From: Rhexocercosporidium sp. MPI-PUGE-AT-0058
Taxonomy: Eukaryota > Ascomycota > Leotiomycetes > Helotiales
Length of the DNA stretch: 64,000 nucleotides
Direction of reading: 5' to 3'
Assembly (NCBI GenBank): GCA_020746875.1
Contig: JAGTJL010000015.1
Coordinates: forward strand, 372,001-436,000
The notes under the pieces were generated by a model, which worked only from the letters and a program-made list of their open reading frames with translations, was not told where the DNA came from and made no database searches. The position numbers and the translations under genes were made by a program. Position 1 is the first letter of the stretch; each line of letters starts with the position of its first letter. Positions 12,944-25,579 of the stretch are shown piece after piece.

Positions 12944-15900
12944 TTCCCAATTCTCCCACCGAGATGAAATTCCGAGGGCTTGCGTAATGCTGCAGGGTGT
13001 GCAAGCGGATCCAACTATAGTTGGTCGATATTGATGGTATTGTATATAAGAGCTCCGTGAGGGGAAAAGGGTGACGGATGAACGACCGACTGCATATATG
13101 GCGTTAGGGAATGGGGAGGCAAAGCGGAGATTCTAATTTGAGGATTCTTGGCTGTTTTGTATAGACTATTCTGGCGTGGCATGTTGCCCTGTTCCAAGAC
13201 ACAATAATATCACTAATTCTCTTTTTGTTGAACCAGAATTTGCATTACAGTAATCAGCAACGTTTCTCTCTCTCTACTTCACCGGATCCGGTTCATGAGC
13301 AGTAAGAGAGCACAACTCACAGTGACTTCTTGCGAAAGAGAAACCCCTTCTCCTCCCGTCTCACTCCCTTACAGACCCTCAATTCATACCTATAAAAACC
13401 TCGCCTCCTCAAATTCGGCTCAGGCATCTCAAACCTAAAACCCATGGGAACACTCACCTGGTAATGTCTGGGAAAATAGATAGATGGATTATCGCATAAT
13501 CCACCTACCTTCCCTGTACCTCACTGTAATTCCCTCTCTTGATTGATTCGCACACTTGTCCGTCTATTGCTGAACAGGTAACGAATCTATTTGCATATTT
13601 GACTTCTGATGGATTTTCCGTATCTTGGTAATAGTAAGTAGGAAAATGACAAACAGTTGAGTTTCTTGGCAGTGGAACCTCGTCGTTATCTTGTCTTTTC
13701 TTTCCTTAGGGTACCACGCTGTGACATCTTTATTAGCCATTGAGAACCTCATTGAGCCTTTTACAGAGGCTTCGGTGCTCTTTGATAGGAATTGCTTGGA
13801 AAGTGGACGAGACACAGACCAGGCTCCAAAAATATGGACTGTCTTCTCCTCCGGCGCACAAATTTACCTTTCTGGCAGTGGCAGTTTGGGTGTGGGTTTA
13901 TATACCTCTCTCTACCCTGCTCTATCTTAAGTGCGAGATGAATACCAAAACTACGTGTATGGAATGTAAATCCTGGGTTATGAGAGAGATGTTGCGTCGC
14001 TTTTTGAATGCCCGTGAGTATACTACACCCAACATATTCACACAGTAGATGTATAATTTGATTTATAAACTGCCTTCAAAAACTTCTACTGTGGATACGG
14101 AAAATAAGCCACCCTCAAAGAAGATTTGAGACCTCGAGAGTACAGGGACAATATACAGATGCCTATCTACAGCTCACAGAGCGAGGAGAAGAAGGAGGAG
14201 GAGGAAGGGTGTTGTATGGAATAAGTTCTAGTCTAGGCAGCATCGATTTTTCTTTCCTGATCACAAGATCTGCATTTATCTCTCTGAACTAAGACGTAAA
14301 TCCCTTTTCCGTCGATGGTATTGAAGGGTTTGGCAACAGTCTCTCATTTAGTCGGTAGATATCAAGATGACAACAAGTATCTATCTCTTGTCTCCCCAGC
14401 CAAACGCCAAGAAGTCCACATGGAGCTAAGACAGATGTCAGCTAGCTTCGGAATCCATCATACTCCTTAGGATTGAGCCACTCGAATATATCCCCAACCC
14501 TCGCAAGCCAGCACGATTGTTTTCCTGTACCATCTGCAGCCTGGCTGTGCAAGACCAGCTTAAAGGTTTGAGAAGCTTATCTGCTCGTTCACATTTTGGC
14601 CGTGACTCTGAAATGCAAAGAATATCCTTCTCGCCTAATTACATCCCTTTCCGTGTTCCTAGTAGTGACAATATCCAGACATTGATTCACTTCCACCAAA
14701 ATCTTCTGTCAATCGTGTTGATATCTGTGTATATATATCTGTATATCCACCTACCAATTCCCCAACTCATCCACATCAAGAGTTGAAATCAAGAGCAAGA
14801 AGGAGGGAGTAGCTACTCATTCCAGGAAGATTCGAGATTACTTGCGGCTTTTCTCAAGGTGAGGTATTCGTGGTGCTCGTTCTGGATTGACGAAAAATAA
14901 AAATGAGGCCGATACAAATACTAACTAGCTTTAAGAAGTCTCTCTTGATTTCAGATAGGGTATGTGTCTATGAGAGGTCAGGTGGAGAGGGCTCATCTGT
15001 ATATCTTGCGTATTTTCCACTTCATCAAGGCAAATTGTACAGTAAGATAACGGCGGGACTCGCTTCAACAGCAACTCCCTCAACCACCCGTCTGTTGTAT
15101 TCTCGCAATGTATTTCCTTGCAGGCCATTAAGCAAGCATCCCGAGAAAAGTTCGTTTCTACTCAAAACAATCCGACGAACTTCTGGCCGTGAATGTCCAA
15201 ACTCCGCATCGGTAAAATGATTTTCGTCGGAGCTGACATGGTTTGAGATATGGATTTTGGATGGAGGTGCGTACTGGCAGACTCATATGTACATCTTGGT
15301 ATAGCGGTTATTTTGGGGTCTTTGGCGGTATTGCGCGCACTTAAGCGGGTCGGAATAGGGTGCGTTGAGGTTTGAGTTGGTGAATCTAACCTATCGGTTT
15401 CCACTCCCACCATTTCAGAATACCCCCGATCCATGACGAACTCGCCTCACAGTAGCGTCAAATAGAAGACTCACCACAAGATATGGCACGTTATAATTCT
15501 CCCTCCATCTCTAACAATTCTCGGTTTTCATACAACGCAGGTGTCGAAGCACTCTCGATCCATGGACAGAGATGACTTTCCATCCGTATATGTGGGAAGA
15601 CAAATTCGGACCTGGTCTCTACTTTCGAATGTTAAATCTGGACATGAACTTACAATGAGAATGCAGTGATTTATCAAATACCAATAAATGCCTCGATGGA
15701 AGCTAGTATTTGATAGCAGGAGCAACATTGACAATGCTATGTTTTGCTCTGCTCTGTAATTCAGTCTTCTCATATCACCTGAGCCATCCTCCCGAACGCA
15801 CTTGCTAGCACAATGAGCAGGTTGAGCTTAGGTCGGAAATTATAAAGAATTCCATCATCTATCAATAACTAGGATTTCTATGTGGAATTGTTGAAAATAT

Positions 15901-17419
15901 TCGGATGGGTGTAGTGGGGATCGCCAGGGATGTTCTTCAAGGCTGGTCCGGTAGGCGTGTCGTCCGGCACGGTTCCTTTCGAATCTGAAAGGTATGAAAT
16001 ACCGATCGTGTCAATGCCGTCATCTTCTCAAATTCTTACTCGAGCCTATCAATTTATCTTGTCAGACTGAGACAGAAATCAAAGGAACACGGGAGGTTCA
16101 AAGGGCTGAGAATTAGCCGAGAACTCCCTAAGCGAGTAAACAAGAGCAATATCGCCAGAGAGTTTATAAATACTAATCGTCCTCAACTCCCAAAAATGTG
16201 TTTGTCTTAAGTAACTACTCTATCTGTACCTTCTGTGGATGTTAGTCTATGATTGGTGTTATGGAAGGCTATGATGGAGAGTGTTCACGGCAAGCCTTGT
16301 TGTCCTCCCCTCCCACTTGCCGAACCCCCGCCTCTCCCTCCTCGTACGCCACCAAATCGACCACTTTTCTAAACTATACCCCCTCCGTCTCTTCTTGTTT
16401 GTCCTCCGCGCCTTTGTGCTAGTTGGTTTAAACCAGCTCCACTTCCCCCTCTGGCAACCATCCTACCTCGCGATTCTTGCCCTCGTGTTGAGGATATCGG
16501 CCTTAGGGGAGGAGGCGGAAGAGGCGGAGGAGTGAGTTCAATCCCTGGAGGATTAGTTGGAGTACAGGGGGCACAAACTGGTTGAATTCCACCCCTTTCG
16601 CTTCAAACCTAGCTATGAGCTCTTGGCGCTCCCGTGTCTCATATCTTGTTCCCAAATTTTGCTCCATTCTCAGTCTTTCTAAGTAGGTGCGTAAAGAGAT
16701 TTCTCATTCTTGAATACGTGAGACAGCCAAATCGTCAGGTCAGAGTCAGAGCAACAAATGAGGCTTGTGCTGCTACTTTCGGAGGGGTCAAGTTTGTCGG
16801 ATCGCGAGAAATATAAATATCGTGTTGTCATGGGCGAAAGGAGATCCTAGATCTCGCAGCAAGATTAATGAGGGCAAGCACTCGATTAGAATGGAGACCG
16901 TTCTATGGTGGTTGTGCCATGGACAGAGTTCAGTGATGAATGAGTAACAGAAGAGTAACGATAAAAGATACACAACATGTGTGACACTGCCAGCTTGGAT
17001 GTCCTTCGCAGAGGTACCTGCCTACCTATGGGAAAGAGCAGGTTGATAATAAAAGGCGTTATTCACGTGACGCGCATTTTTAAGCGATAATCAACAACAA
17101 AGAGAGCAACAATATCGCTATGTAACACTCTTTCTAACGAATGCTAGGTTTTAATCAAAATGCCTACTCTCATATATTCAATTGCAGATCTGCTAAAGTT
17201 TTGCATAACAATTCCAAGCCTATGAACTATCTGCAGTCAGATGCAGAAGAAGTTGTTCTTCTCAACTAGCTCGTCTGCCGTCTAGCACGAACTTCCGCCT
17301 CGACTTCCTGTACGGTCTTACCTAGTCTAGCTATAAAAGCTTTCATGTACGGTGTGGAATCATTTTGCCGAAACCTGGCAATCGAATAAGTGAACCTGAT
17401 GATCCCTGCAGGTCCCAAT
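12944..17419. other. Gene-poor 4.5 kb interval
   Basis: The stretch is rich in stops on both strands and I recognise no protein. The open stretch at 16281-16535 encodes a hydrophobic segment ending in EEAEEAEE, but it begins at a non-ATG codon and has no visible splice partner. A tract of GGA/GAA triplets lies near 14180-14206. Confidence 0.4.
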
Positions 17420-20400
17420 CTAACTACAAGTTAGCGAAACGTCACCTCCATGTATCCCAACAGCAGAACAAACATACACAAAATTAGGGTTCCCTCTGAA
17501 ATGGCACTCCGCCACCAAATCTTCGAATCGTTGAAGAGGGAGGTTCAGTCGCGCGCAACCCGCGGGTTCCAGCTGTGTTGCGCAGTAATTCCGAAAGTCT
17601 TTGAGGCAGAGGTCCCGAGTCTGGCCTCTGTACTCGTATATAGCTGTCTGAACAACAGGATGAGCTACTGCACGTTGTAGTGCGTCAATGGCTTCTTCTG
17701 TGGGCTGGATTGCCGGAGGAACGGATTGAGAAATCTGGGGAGGTGGTTGAGATAGAATTCCATCGATCCGTATCACTACTCCAGGTGCTGGTAATGCTTC
17801 GTAGCTTTATTTAACAGGTCAGTAGGTAAGAAATTCGCATTGGAGGAGGTAATACATACAGAAATAGGTCTTTTTGAATGGTGGATTGTGTCAGAAAAGC
17901 TACAAATTCCCGGGCCGTTACATCGATACCACCAAGCTCTCGAAAGTATCTGTAGAGAGTTGGCATCGGAAGAAGCCCCATGGTATCGAGAGCTAGTTTT
18001 AAGGGTGCTCTATTGGCAACCACATAATTCCTAATCTCAACGTACCGAGGACAGTCGTCTGTAAAAATTGGCGGCATCGCAGGCACAGTTCGCGGCCTGG
18101 ATTCAGGTTCGGAGTCGTAAGCTGGATCCCATGGGTAGTCAAACATATTATCTTTGTCTGCAAGCGCCGACAATGGAGGATCTACCCAAGATTCATGTAC
18201 TTCATCTAGAATATCCCGCTCGCGGTCTCTCCTCCTGTTCTCCTTTTCGGCAGCTTTCTGTTCCGCGGACGGCAGTCCTTGGTCGATTGCAATTGCATCA
18301 TCGTGGATCCGTGATTGAAGGTAAAGCAGCGTGCTGACCGATCTATCCGCGGCCATAATGATGTTAGATAATGTGGATGTTGAGATTTTGTATCTGATGC
18401 CATATTTCAACGGGCGACACACCAAATCCTGGCTTCCAGCCTGATGCTTGACCTGCCAAGAATCCTGTGATGACATCTGTGCAGCCCAACTTGTTGGCAC
18501 CACTAAATTATCGATATGATCCCAAGGATCGAAATCACCCAGTTTCACTTTCATTGGAAAAGCTGCCCTTTTTCCGTTGCCAGCGTTATAAGCCGCGTTT
18601 GATTTATTGAACCAGTTGTCCCAGGTTAGTCCGACTGTCGAAAAGGTGTCAGCATAGCACGGTTTTTTTCAGGAACAAGTGGGATTTGAGGAAGACTTAC
18701 ATAAAGGAAGACCAGGGCCTCCTCGAGCGTAGTGTGGGGAGACCATTGGGATCACTCGACCTCCGAAAACTTGTTGTTCGTACGAAAAACCCACTACACA
18801 AATACCAGAATCAGCATGGATACCTCGAAAGGACTCGATTGATACGGAAGAAAGCGACACATCCCATGTTTTCCCTGCGTATGAGATGGGACTGGAAAAA
18901 CCTACGTTCGGAAAGAGGGTCATCATTGACAAAAGGTTCCGTGTCATAATACTTTCCAGGTTCCGCATCCCAACGCATTGCTTTGAATACCGCATGCTTC
19001 GAAAATTAGTTGGTATCAAGGAGCGGAATGGGATGAGGCAACCACACTTACGGCAAATTCATGCACAATGGTCATTGCAACTTCGACCTTCGATAAAACT
19101 CTGCTCATAATTAGTCAGGATTCACAGTGGGCTGTTGAGCAGGACGTGCCTCTCTGTATCGGTCAAATCTTCTCTCAGTAACGGCTGCCTATCCAGACCT
19201 CGGTGTTAGCAAGATTCTTTCCAAGAACAACATCGCCAATCCCTGGAGCCAGCAGTGATTTTTGTCTGACACAATCGCAACCAGATAAGACTCAAAGAGA
19301 TGGGTTACATACAATAACTCTATAGACAACCATACATTCACAGGATTGAACCAATCCTTATCTGTAGTCCATCCATTCACGCCAGGGAAATCACTCCCAG
19401 CCAGCACCCCATCAATCGAATCGAGGTATGCCGTTCCGAAACCAAACTTGATGTAAGTACATAAATGTTCAAGACGATCGTAAGTCTTCTTCCAATCTGC
19501 TGCCACTTTTGCTGGGGTTCTACTGCGCACGCGCTGGACTGGTTTCTCTCCTGGTACGGAGTGTGGCACTTCAGCATATTCGCCGTTGAGTAAGGTATCG
19601 TACCTATTTTTGATTTTTAGCGAGAAGTTTAATTCAAGACAAAATCAGCCTGGATTGTAGGAGATGAAATACCAGATTTTGCTTTGGGTGCTGAAAAGCA
19701 TCAAGGTTGCGATCTGAAGACAGGGTTCCAGAATCCCCCATATTCTTGGATTGCTAGGCTGTACTCATCAGCAAAAAACCCTCAAGTATCAGATATTTTG
19801 ATCCACCTACCAGCCAGAGTCCTGGAACATCCCCCAAAACAGGAATACCACCTGTATGTTTCGGTAACGTAGTTTCGTCCACTCCATGAGAGTCAGCACA
19901 GCCTCTAAACCAGAATGAGAGAAGATGTATACTTACGCCACCGATCGCGAGCGAACATTGTGCAGAGTGGAACGTTCAGGTCGTGTCTTATCGTGCTGGT
20001 ATTCAACGGAGCTACATTCCCGAGCCTGAACAACTCTTCGGTTGTGAAACCTCGTAGTCTCTGGCGTTGCCGGACTTTGAGTCTCTGGGCTTTGGCGATT
20101 CGGTTCCATTCAGCTTGGGTGAGTTGAGCTGTTCCCTAGGGGACCATCTTTGAATTAGTATTGATCTTCTCTGGGTTCTCCAAGGAGTTTCTTGCGAATT
20201 GAAGAGATGTGTACGAAGATAGCGTTGGAAATTATTGAAAGATAGGAAGGTCGAATCCAGCCTGAAAAGATGAATGATGTTTGGCAGAGGACATACCAAT
20301 GAGAAAATCGGTGATAATCCACTCTTGCCCGTATATTTCAACATCGTATGATCAAGGAGCTGCTTGTTCCCCGCACCGAACATTCCTCTTGGATGGCTAT

Positions 20401-20660
20401 ATTTCTTAGCAAGCGCCGAGTAATTGGCGAAGATTCTATCACGGTCGCCTGTAGATCGCATTGACTTAGCACTCAGAATCACGAAAAGTGGATCCAAGAG
20501 GCGCAGGAGAATTGGTAGTTCTCGAAGATGGAAACTCACGCTTCCGCAATCTTTGTCCCGTCGCATCGTGAAGGATTGATCCTATCCTGACGGCCTCATC
20601 TTTCCTCTTCTGCGTTGCTGGGCTGATCGGGGGAGGTGGGGGTGCAAATGGATTTTCCAT
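17420..20660 (-). CDS. Uncharacterised 12-exon protein with zincin-like HEFAH motif
   Basis: My model has 12 exons: 20660-20540, 20448-20297, 20135-19937, 19851-19811, 19758-19673, 19603-19313, 19265-19183, 19098-19052, 18996-18906, 18793-18701, 18634-17860, 17804-17420. It gives 787 residues and all phases close. The start is MENPFAPPPPP. Exons 8 and 9 join to TIVHEFAHAVFKAMRW, an HExxH zinc-binding motif at residues 337-341 split exactly between HEFA and H. SELGFSYEQQVFGG follows about 30 residues later and offers a third-ligand Glu (370 or 376), as in gluzincins. Residues after about 430 are hydrophilic and end in a region I do not recognise. No signal peptide is seen. Least certain are the exon 7/8 junction (weak donor GTTACT) and the last acceptor. 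I cannot name the family. Peptidase activity is inference from the motif only. Confidence 0.72.
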
Positions 20661-21225
20661 CTTCGAAATCTTGATGCTCTGCAGTATTATTGACAGCTGC
20701 TGGAGGGATGGGAGTTTTCCTGTGGTTGGCGCTGTGCTTAGTTCTAGGAGACAAAGAGATGTTGATGGACTTGTGTGAGGAATTGATTATTTGGGTACAG
20801 AACAAAGAGACAATACCAAAATTCCACATTCCAACTAGTGGCCAGACAACCGATAAAGGAATTGCCGACCTGTTGAGAAACATCGCATTGAGAAACTGGC
20901 ATCGGCTTCGGGATTAGATAGCTTATGAACTTAATTGAGTAATGCGTGTTGAATGAAGAAGCACATGCTTTCCCTACAGCTTCGCGTAGCACGAGTTCTT
21001 TGATTGAGGCGGAAGACAGGGCACGATTATGAGGGAGAAAATTGTATATGGAGAGCGTCAGAGCAATGGAAAAAGAAAATGTGCAAAGCTCGGCGAATCG
21101 CTGGAAGATTATCATTACATACCCTTGGAGACATAGATTAAAAGGCTAAACCTTCTAACGCCGTGCCCTCAAAGATGCGTCATTTTCAGACACAACTGAC
21201 AAAAATACCACCGATCTTAGCAAAA
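20661..21225. other. Intergenic spacer
   Basis: This separates the MARVEL-type gene from the zincin-like gene; both run on the minus strand. No supported gene is seen, and it probably contains the promoter of the zincin-like gene. Confidence 0.5.
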
Positions 21226-21976
21226 TCAGACATGGCTCTGGAGGGGAATCGAATGGGTCTGATGCTGCGGCGGTGCAAGTGTCTCCTGGTCCCTCTGCTC
21301 CGTCGCTACATGATCTCTGTCCAGATTTGGGACACAGTGCCCACCCGTACTCCTATGCTTCAAGACAGCTAGAGCCGAGAAGGCGAGCGTAAATACAAAG
21401 AGGACACTGCATTAAGTCAGTCATGTCACTCGCTTCCAATAGCATATGTGAAATACTGAGATTGAACTTACAACTCCGACCCTCCAAGTCCAGCGCCCGC
21501 AGCCATCGCATTGCGGTACGTATGATAATCATTCGAAAGTTTCTGGATCAGAGCTCGCTTTTTGTAGCAGTACGCAATGGTGGAGTAAGCGCAGTTGTCG
21601 CTATAGTGTGTGATGATCGACCATGCTGCCGCTTCTGATGCGAGGAGACTGAAGGAGATGAGCCAGAAGATCAAGGCGAAGGCATCCAGACCTAGGACTG
21701 CCCAGTAATTGTAGAAGGCTGGGCGAATGGTAATCGTGACGATGTTGTAGACGGCGATGATAAGTGTTGCGATTGCCTGATGGGGAATTAGAGATGTCTC
21801 TGGGAAGGCTATGGGGTACTTGCAGTGAACAAAGACAGGGATGCGCCGGAATAGGCGAAGTAGGTCACCACGTAGGCTGAGAGGCCTAGGACGACGATTG
21901 CGACGACGAGTTGAGCATACCGAAGGTAGAAAGTAAAAGCTGGCAACGCAGGGACATGAGACCTATCGAGAGTCAT
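21226..21976 (-). CDS. MARVEL-like four-helix membrane protein
   Basis: Three exons (21976-21824, 21776-21472, 21406-21226) give 212 residues. Four hydrophobic helices are visible at about residues 19-43, 52-71, 76-98 and 153-168. A loop with two Cys (NCAYSTIAYCYKKRA) lies between helices 3 and 4, and the C-terminal tail is polar and Gln/His-rich. This is the layout of the fungal MARVEL-domain family, which sits in plasma or internal membranes and has mostly unknown roles. The first intron (21823-21777, 47 nt) closes in frame only with a GC donor (GCAAGT) and CAG acceptor. The GT two bases further on would shift the frame and destroy helix 2. The second intron is ordinary GT-AG. Confidence 0.82.
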
Positions 21977-23705
21977 GGTGATGTGGAGCTTGAATTGAGC
22001 TTGGGTAGAGACTTTCGGGGGTAGCAATTGCTTTAAAAAGCTAGGGGGCTGGGAAAGTGTTTAAGACTTTATAATCTGAAGACAAAGGTAAGCTCATGAC
22101 GCGTGCTGGAAAGGAGCAATCGCGGCTGAGAGATTCCAATAAAGCAGACAGCAATGAGGGAGGCTAGATCGTCCAAGGGAGCAATAAAAGGTACCAATAT
22201 GGGGAACAATCACCATGCATCATATTCACACCAGTACAGTACAAGTCTTCTCTAACAATAAATTTACACTTAAAATGAAGAACATTTGGAGAATGGAATT
22301 GGCCACCGCGATGCCTACTTATTGGTACCGACAATACAACTCCTAAAACCGTCTGGACTTCGACGATCAATGCCTGCAAGATCTTAAACCATCTCTTGGC
22401 TATCAATAGACAACGATGATACTTATTAGAAGAGCTATTCGGAGGTTTAGCCAGCTTGTTTGTGAGCACAGAATCTTGGTCTAAAGTCCAACCTAGAAGA
22501 GGGCATTGTTTGATAACACTCGCACGCTCCTCATAATAAGACAAGGACTCCCATCTTTGTCAGTCGGTGGCAACTGCAACGATACATTCCGACAACAACA
22601 CGACGTTGAAGAAGCCAGGACCTCACGTCACGGGCCCAAGATAGTGATCACGTGCAGACCGGTGCCCGAGATCCTCAGGTGTTCGATGCTTAGGAGAGGT
22701 TGGGAGAGCCCGACCAAATCTCGAAGGTAAGCAATTTCCGACACACAATAGATAAGCTCGATATCATGCAGATATGGATAGAAGAAATATACAATGTACA
22801 ATTCACGTGTACGCCCCAAAATTGAAGGACGGGAAGCCTCAGATACCCGCTTTCGTGGCATGTCCTACTCACGAGAGTACCTACGCTGGATATGGCACAA
22901 CTTTATGGCCCCTTGATCGGTTCAGGGAACACAGGTCAGGTCTGTACTGGCAAACATGTTGGTTGTTGAGAATGATGAATGTTGGATGGCATGGCCGGGT
23001 GCAACTGCTTCTCTCGCAATCCGTACGATGAGCGAGGCAAGTCAATTGAAAGTCGGGAGTTCTGTAATACTCAAGATTTCTGGCCGACCCATCCAACTCA
23101 ATTTGGCAATGAAATTGATGAGTAACGCGGAAATCGGGATGCCTTGCTTATGTGTGAAAGCTAAGACACCAGGGATGCACTGCGCATAATTCAAAGCTGC
23201 GAAAGTTATTCGACCTTTCTTTCGTATAGACACGGATCAGGACTTTAAAACACAAAACCGCGACGAAATAAAATGTCGGCATATGGGCAAGGCTTTCGTT
23301 CCAGCTGTACATGCCATCAAATCAAACCTAGACATGGTTTACGTACGCACACGAGCAGGTAAAACCTTCCTGATTGGGTAATATAACAGGTACTACTGCA
23401 TAAATGCGGTGGCTGCACAAACAAATCAAAGTTTTGCTGCGGCCAAAGTAAGAAACGGTTAAGCTGCGCAAGACAGGGAGCCGGGAAACTGAGCTGAGCT
23501 GAGCTTGACATACGCCGGCCCCCTGCCCCTCTGCCGGAGAGTATAAAACCACGCATCACTCACCTGCCAATACGTCCTCCAGCCTCGCAACTCATCTTAT
23601 CTTCACTCATCACTCTCATCTAGACCAGACTATTCTCCATATCTCATCAGTAGGTATCGATCTGATCGACGGACTGTCAGGAAAACTAATGACCATTTAG
23701 TCAAC
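21977..23705. other. Intergenic 1.7 kb
   Basis: No ORF with motifs or splice partners. The right end holds the promoter and leader of the Cys-rich gene, with a TATA box at 23542. Confidence 0.45.
23542..23548 (+). promoter_or_regulatory. TATA box of the Cys-rich gene
   Basis: TATAAAA lies 164 bases before the ATG at 23706, downstream of a C-rich stretch. A TATA box this clear is uncommon in housekeeping genes of the window and suggests an inducible gene. Confidence 0.55.
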
Positions 23706-23964
23706 ATGCCTTCCGATCAAGTCGTCCAACAGCAAATCCAGGCCCCTGAGCCAATGTCCGCTGCCACCAGCAACATCGAACTTCAACAGCCAGTAAGACA
23801 CCCATTCTGCATGTCCATTTTCCCATCAAGAGCTCGGCCATATCTAACGATGATTGTTCACACAGAAGCCTGCTCCTGCCATGGGTGACGAGGTCGGCAT
23901 GCGTGGAGGAGAGGAAGCTGGCTGCGAGTGCTGTGGTTGTGGATGTGCCGAATCCTGCTGCTAG
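23706..23964 (+). CDS. Small Cys-rich (metallothionein-like) protein, 61 residues
   Basis: Two exons (23706-23792 and 23866-23964) with a GT-AG intron of 73 nt encode 61 residues. The first half is Gln/Pro-rich (VVQQQIQAPEP). The last 14 residues are GCECCGCGCAESCC, seven Cys in CxCC-x-CxC-CC spacing. No signal peptide is visible, so a cytosolic protein is likely. Vicinal and alternating Cys are typical of metallothioneins, or of the CYSTM-like tail proteins that bind metals or cope with stress. The lack of a hydrophobic stretch before the Cys tail argues against the membrane-bound CYSTM form. The strong TATA box and short gene fit a stress-inducible product. Function is inferred from composition only. 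Confidence 0.75.
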
Positions 23965-24755
23965 ACATCGAGAGATGGGAATGCGAAGGGACAAACAGGA
24001 TGCTGAAGTCGTTGGAGCGCATTGATACTGCATACTGCTTACTGTACGCTTGATTGTTTGATGATGAGATGTTTGCAAGATAAAGTCGGAGAAAACTCAA
24101 TTAAATGACCGGTAGTCATGAAAAGACCATTCTTCCTCATCAGCATTGTGAACGAGTAAACATATCCCCAATGCACGGGCATTGCATTCGACTTCTCCGA
24201 CTTGAATTGTAGATGATTTACAGATGAGGAAGAAAGAAGACGTCGCAGACGATGTCACCGCCAAGTCTGCTTAAATATGCCAAGAATCTTGGAAAAGCTT
24301 GTCCTGCCCTGGGGAACATGTCGCGATGGACTCATCTACTCTCTTTCGACGTCAGCAAGCCTCTCCAACACATCTCGGACAAGAGTCTAACCTCCATTCC
24401 CCTTGCCCAATTGGAACGAGTCGAGATGGTGTCATTTGGTCTACTCGGTCTTCTAGATGAAGCCCGCCCAGCCTCCGCGATGCAACAGCAAACAGCCTAT
24501 TTCGCAGCTGGTATGCAATTTAGGAAACATCACCGCCTCCGTACGGCGCAGCTATCGCGACGCTTTCCAAATACATCCTGTTTCTCTCGGCCGAGGAGGC
24601 ACTTCAAAATTGATTTAATTACTGGCCTTCCCCTCATCGCTAGGTGATTTCTTTCATTCTCACTATTGCTCTTGTCGCGATTTCCCTCTTCACTCGTTAT
24701 TTGCGCGACTTTCCACCCGTCAATTCTACAGTACGCGCAAGCAAGTCAAGCGACA
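23965..24755. other. Intergenic spacer
   Basis: This lies between the Cys-rich gene and the GPI-protein gene. The open frame at 24252-24647 has an ATG but no motif, no signal peptide and no splice partner. I treat the interval as 3' flank plus promoter. Confidence 0.45.
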
Positions 24756-25579
24756 ATGCTTCTCACAACCCCCCTTTTCGCAGCTTCTGTGCTCAGTGTC
24801 GTAGCATCAGCTTCAATCCTCGAGATCCCGGATCTCTTGGCTGCGCGACAAACCAATGGTACTGATGAAGAGGCATATCGTATGTCTCCCCTTCCAAAGT
24901 CGCTTTGACGAAATGGTCAGCTAACACTGCTCTAGTCGCTGAAGTCTGCTTCCCCAACACTACAACCCCCGTGGTACCTCCCTGCCAAGAAGTTATAAAC
25001 ATACAATCGGCATGCACAGCAAATGGCACGACTGGAATCTATCTCCTCGCACACGCACAATGCATGTGTGGAGGCTCTTTCTTCGCGGACTGGATCGGCT
25101 GCTTGAATTGTAACTTCGTACACGGCGCGCGCTCTCCTCAGAACGTCGACTCCTTCCACACGATCATCACCTCTGCCTCGAATGCTCTGTGCACTGGCAC
25201 ACCCACCGCCACCTTTGCGGCTATATTCTCGAGCTTGAACGAAGGAGCTGCGCTGACTGGTACGGACACTGCTATGAGTGATCGATTCCCCAGCCAGACG
25301 GCTATCAGTCTGTATTATACTGCGAGTGGGACACAAGGGGTTGGTGCCATTACTGGAGAGGCAGCGAGTGCAACGCGGACGGCAAGCCCGACTCCCAGTC
25401 AGAGTGGGAGTCAGACTAGGACTAGCAGTCGGACGACTAGCACTGGAAGTGGAAGTGGAACGGCTGGAGCTGGTACTGCGGGTTCGAGTTCGAGTACAGC
25501 CGGCGCAGCCATGCCTACGGGAGCATGGATTGGTGCTATGGGTGCGGTAGCTGGAGCTGTTGGCATGGCTTTGTTGTGA
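24756..25579 (+). CDS. GPI-anchored Cys-rich cell-surface protein
   Basis: Two exons (24756-24879 and 24936-25579) across a 56-nt intron give 255 residues. An N-terminal signal peptide (about residues 1-20, ending SVVASA) is followed by a Cys-containing ectodomain with AQCMCGGSFFADWIGCLNC. Next comes a Ser/Thr/Gly-rich stalk of about 70 residues, then a C-terminal hydrophobic tail (AWIGAMGAVAGAVGMALL) with small residues before it, as required for GPI attachment. Several NGT/NTT N-glycosylation sequons are present. Proteins with this architecture are frequent in filamentous ascomycetes and are of unknown molecular function at the wall or plasma membrane. A 223-codon frame on the other strand is a shadow of the low-complexity stalk. 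Confidence 0.85.

Noticed and set aside
16281..16535. Hydrophobic 84-codon frame ending EEAEEAEE
   Set aside because: Starts at GTG, has no partner exon, and sits in a region full of stops. The evidence is too weak for a gene.
24252..24647. 131-codon plus-strand frame before the GPI gene
   Set aside because: No motif, signal peptide or splice partner, and it lies where the promoter of the next gene is expected.
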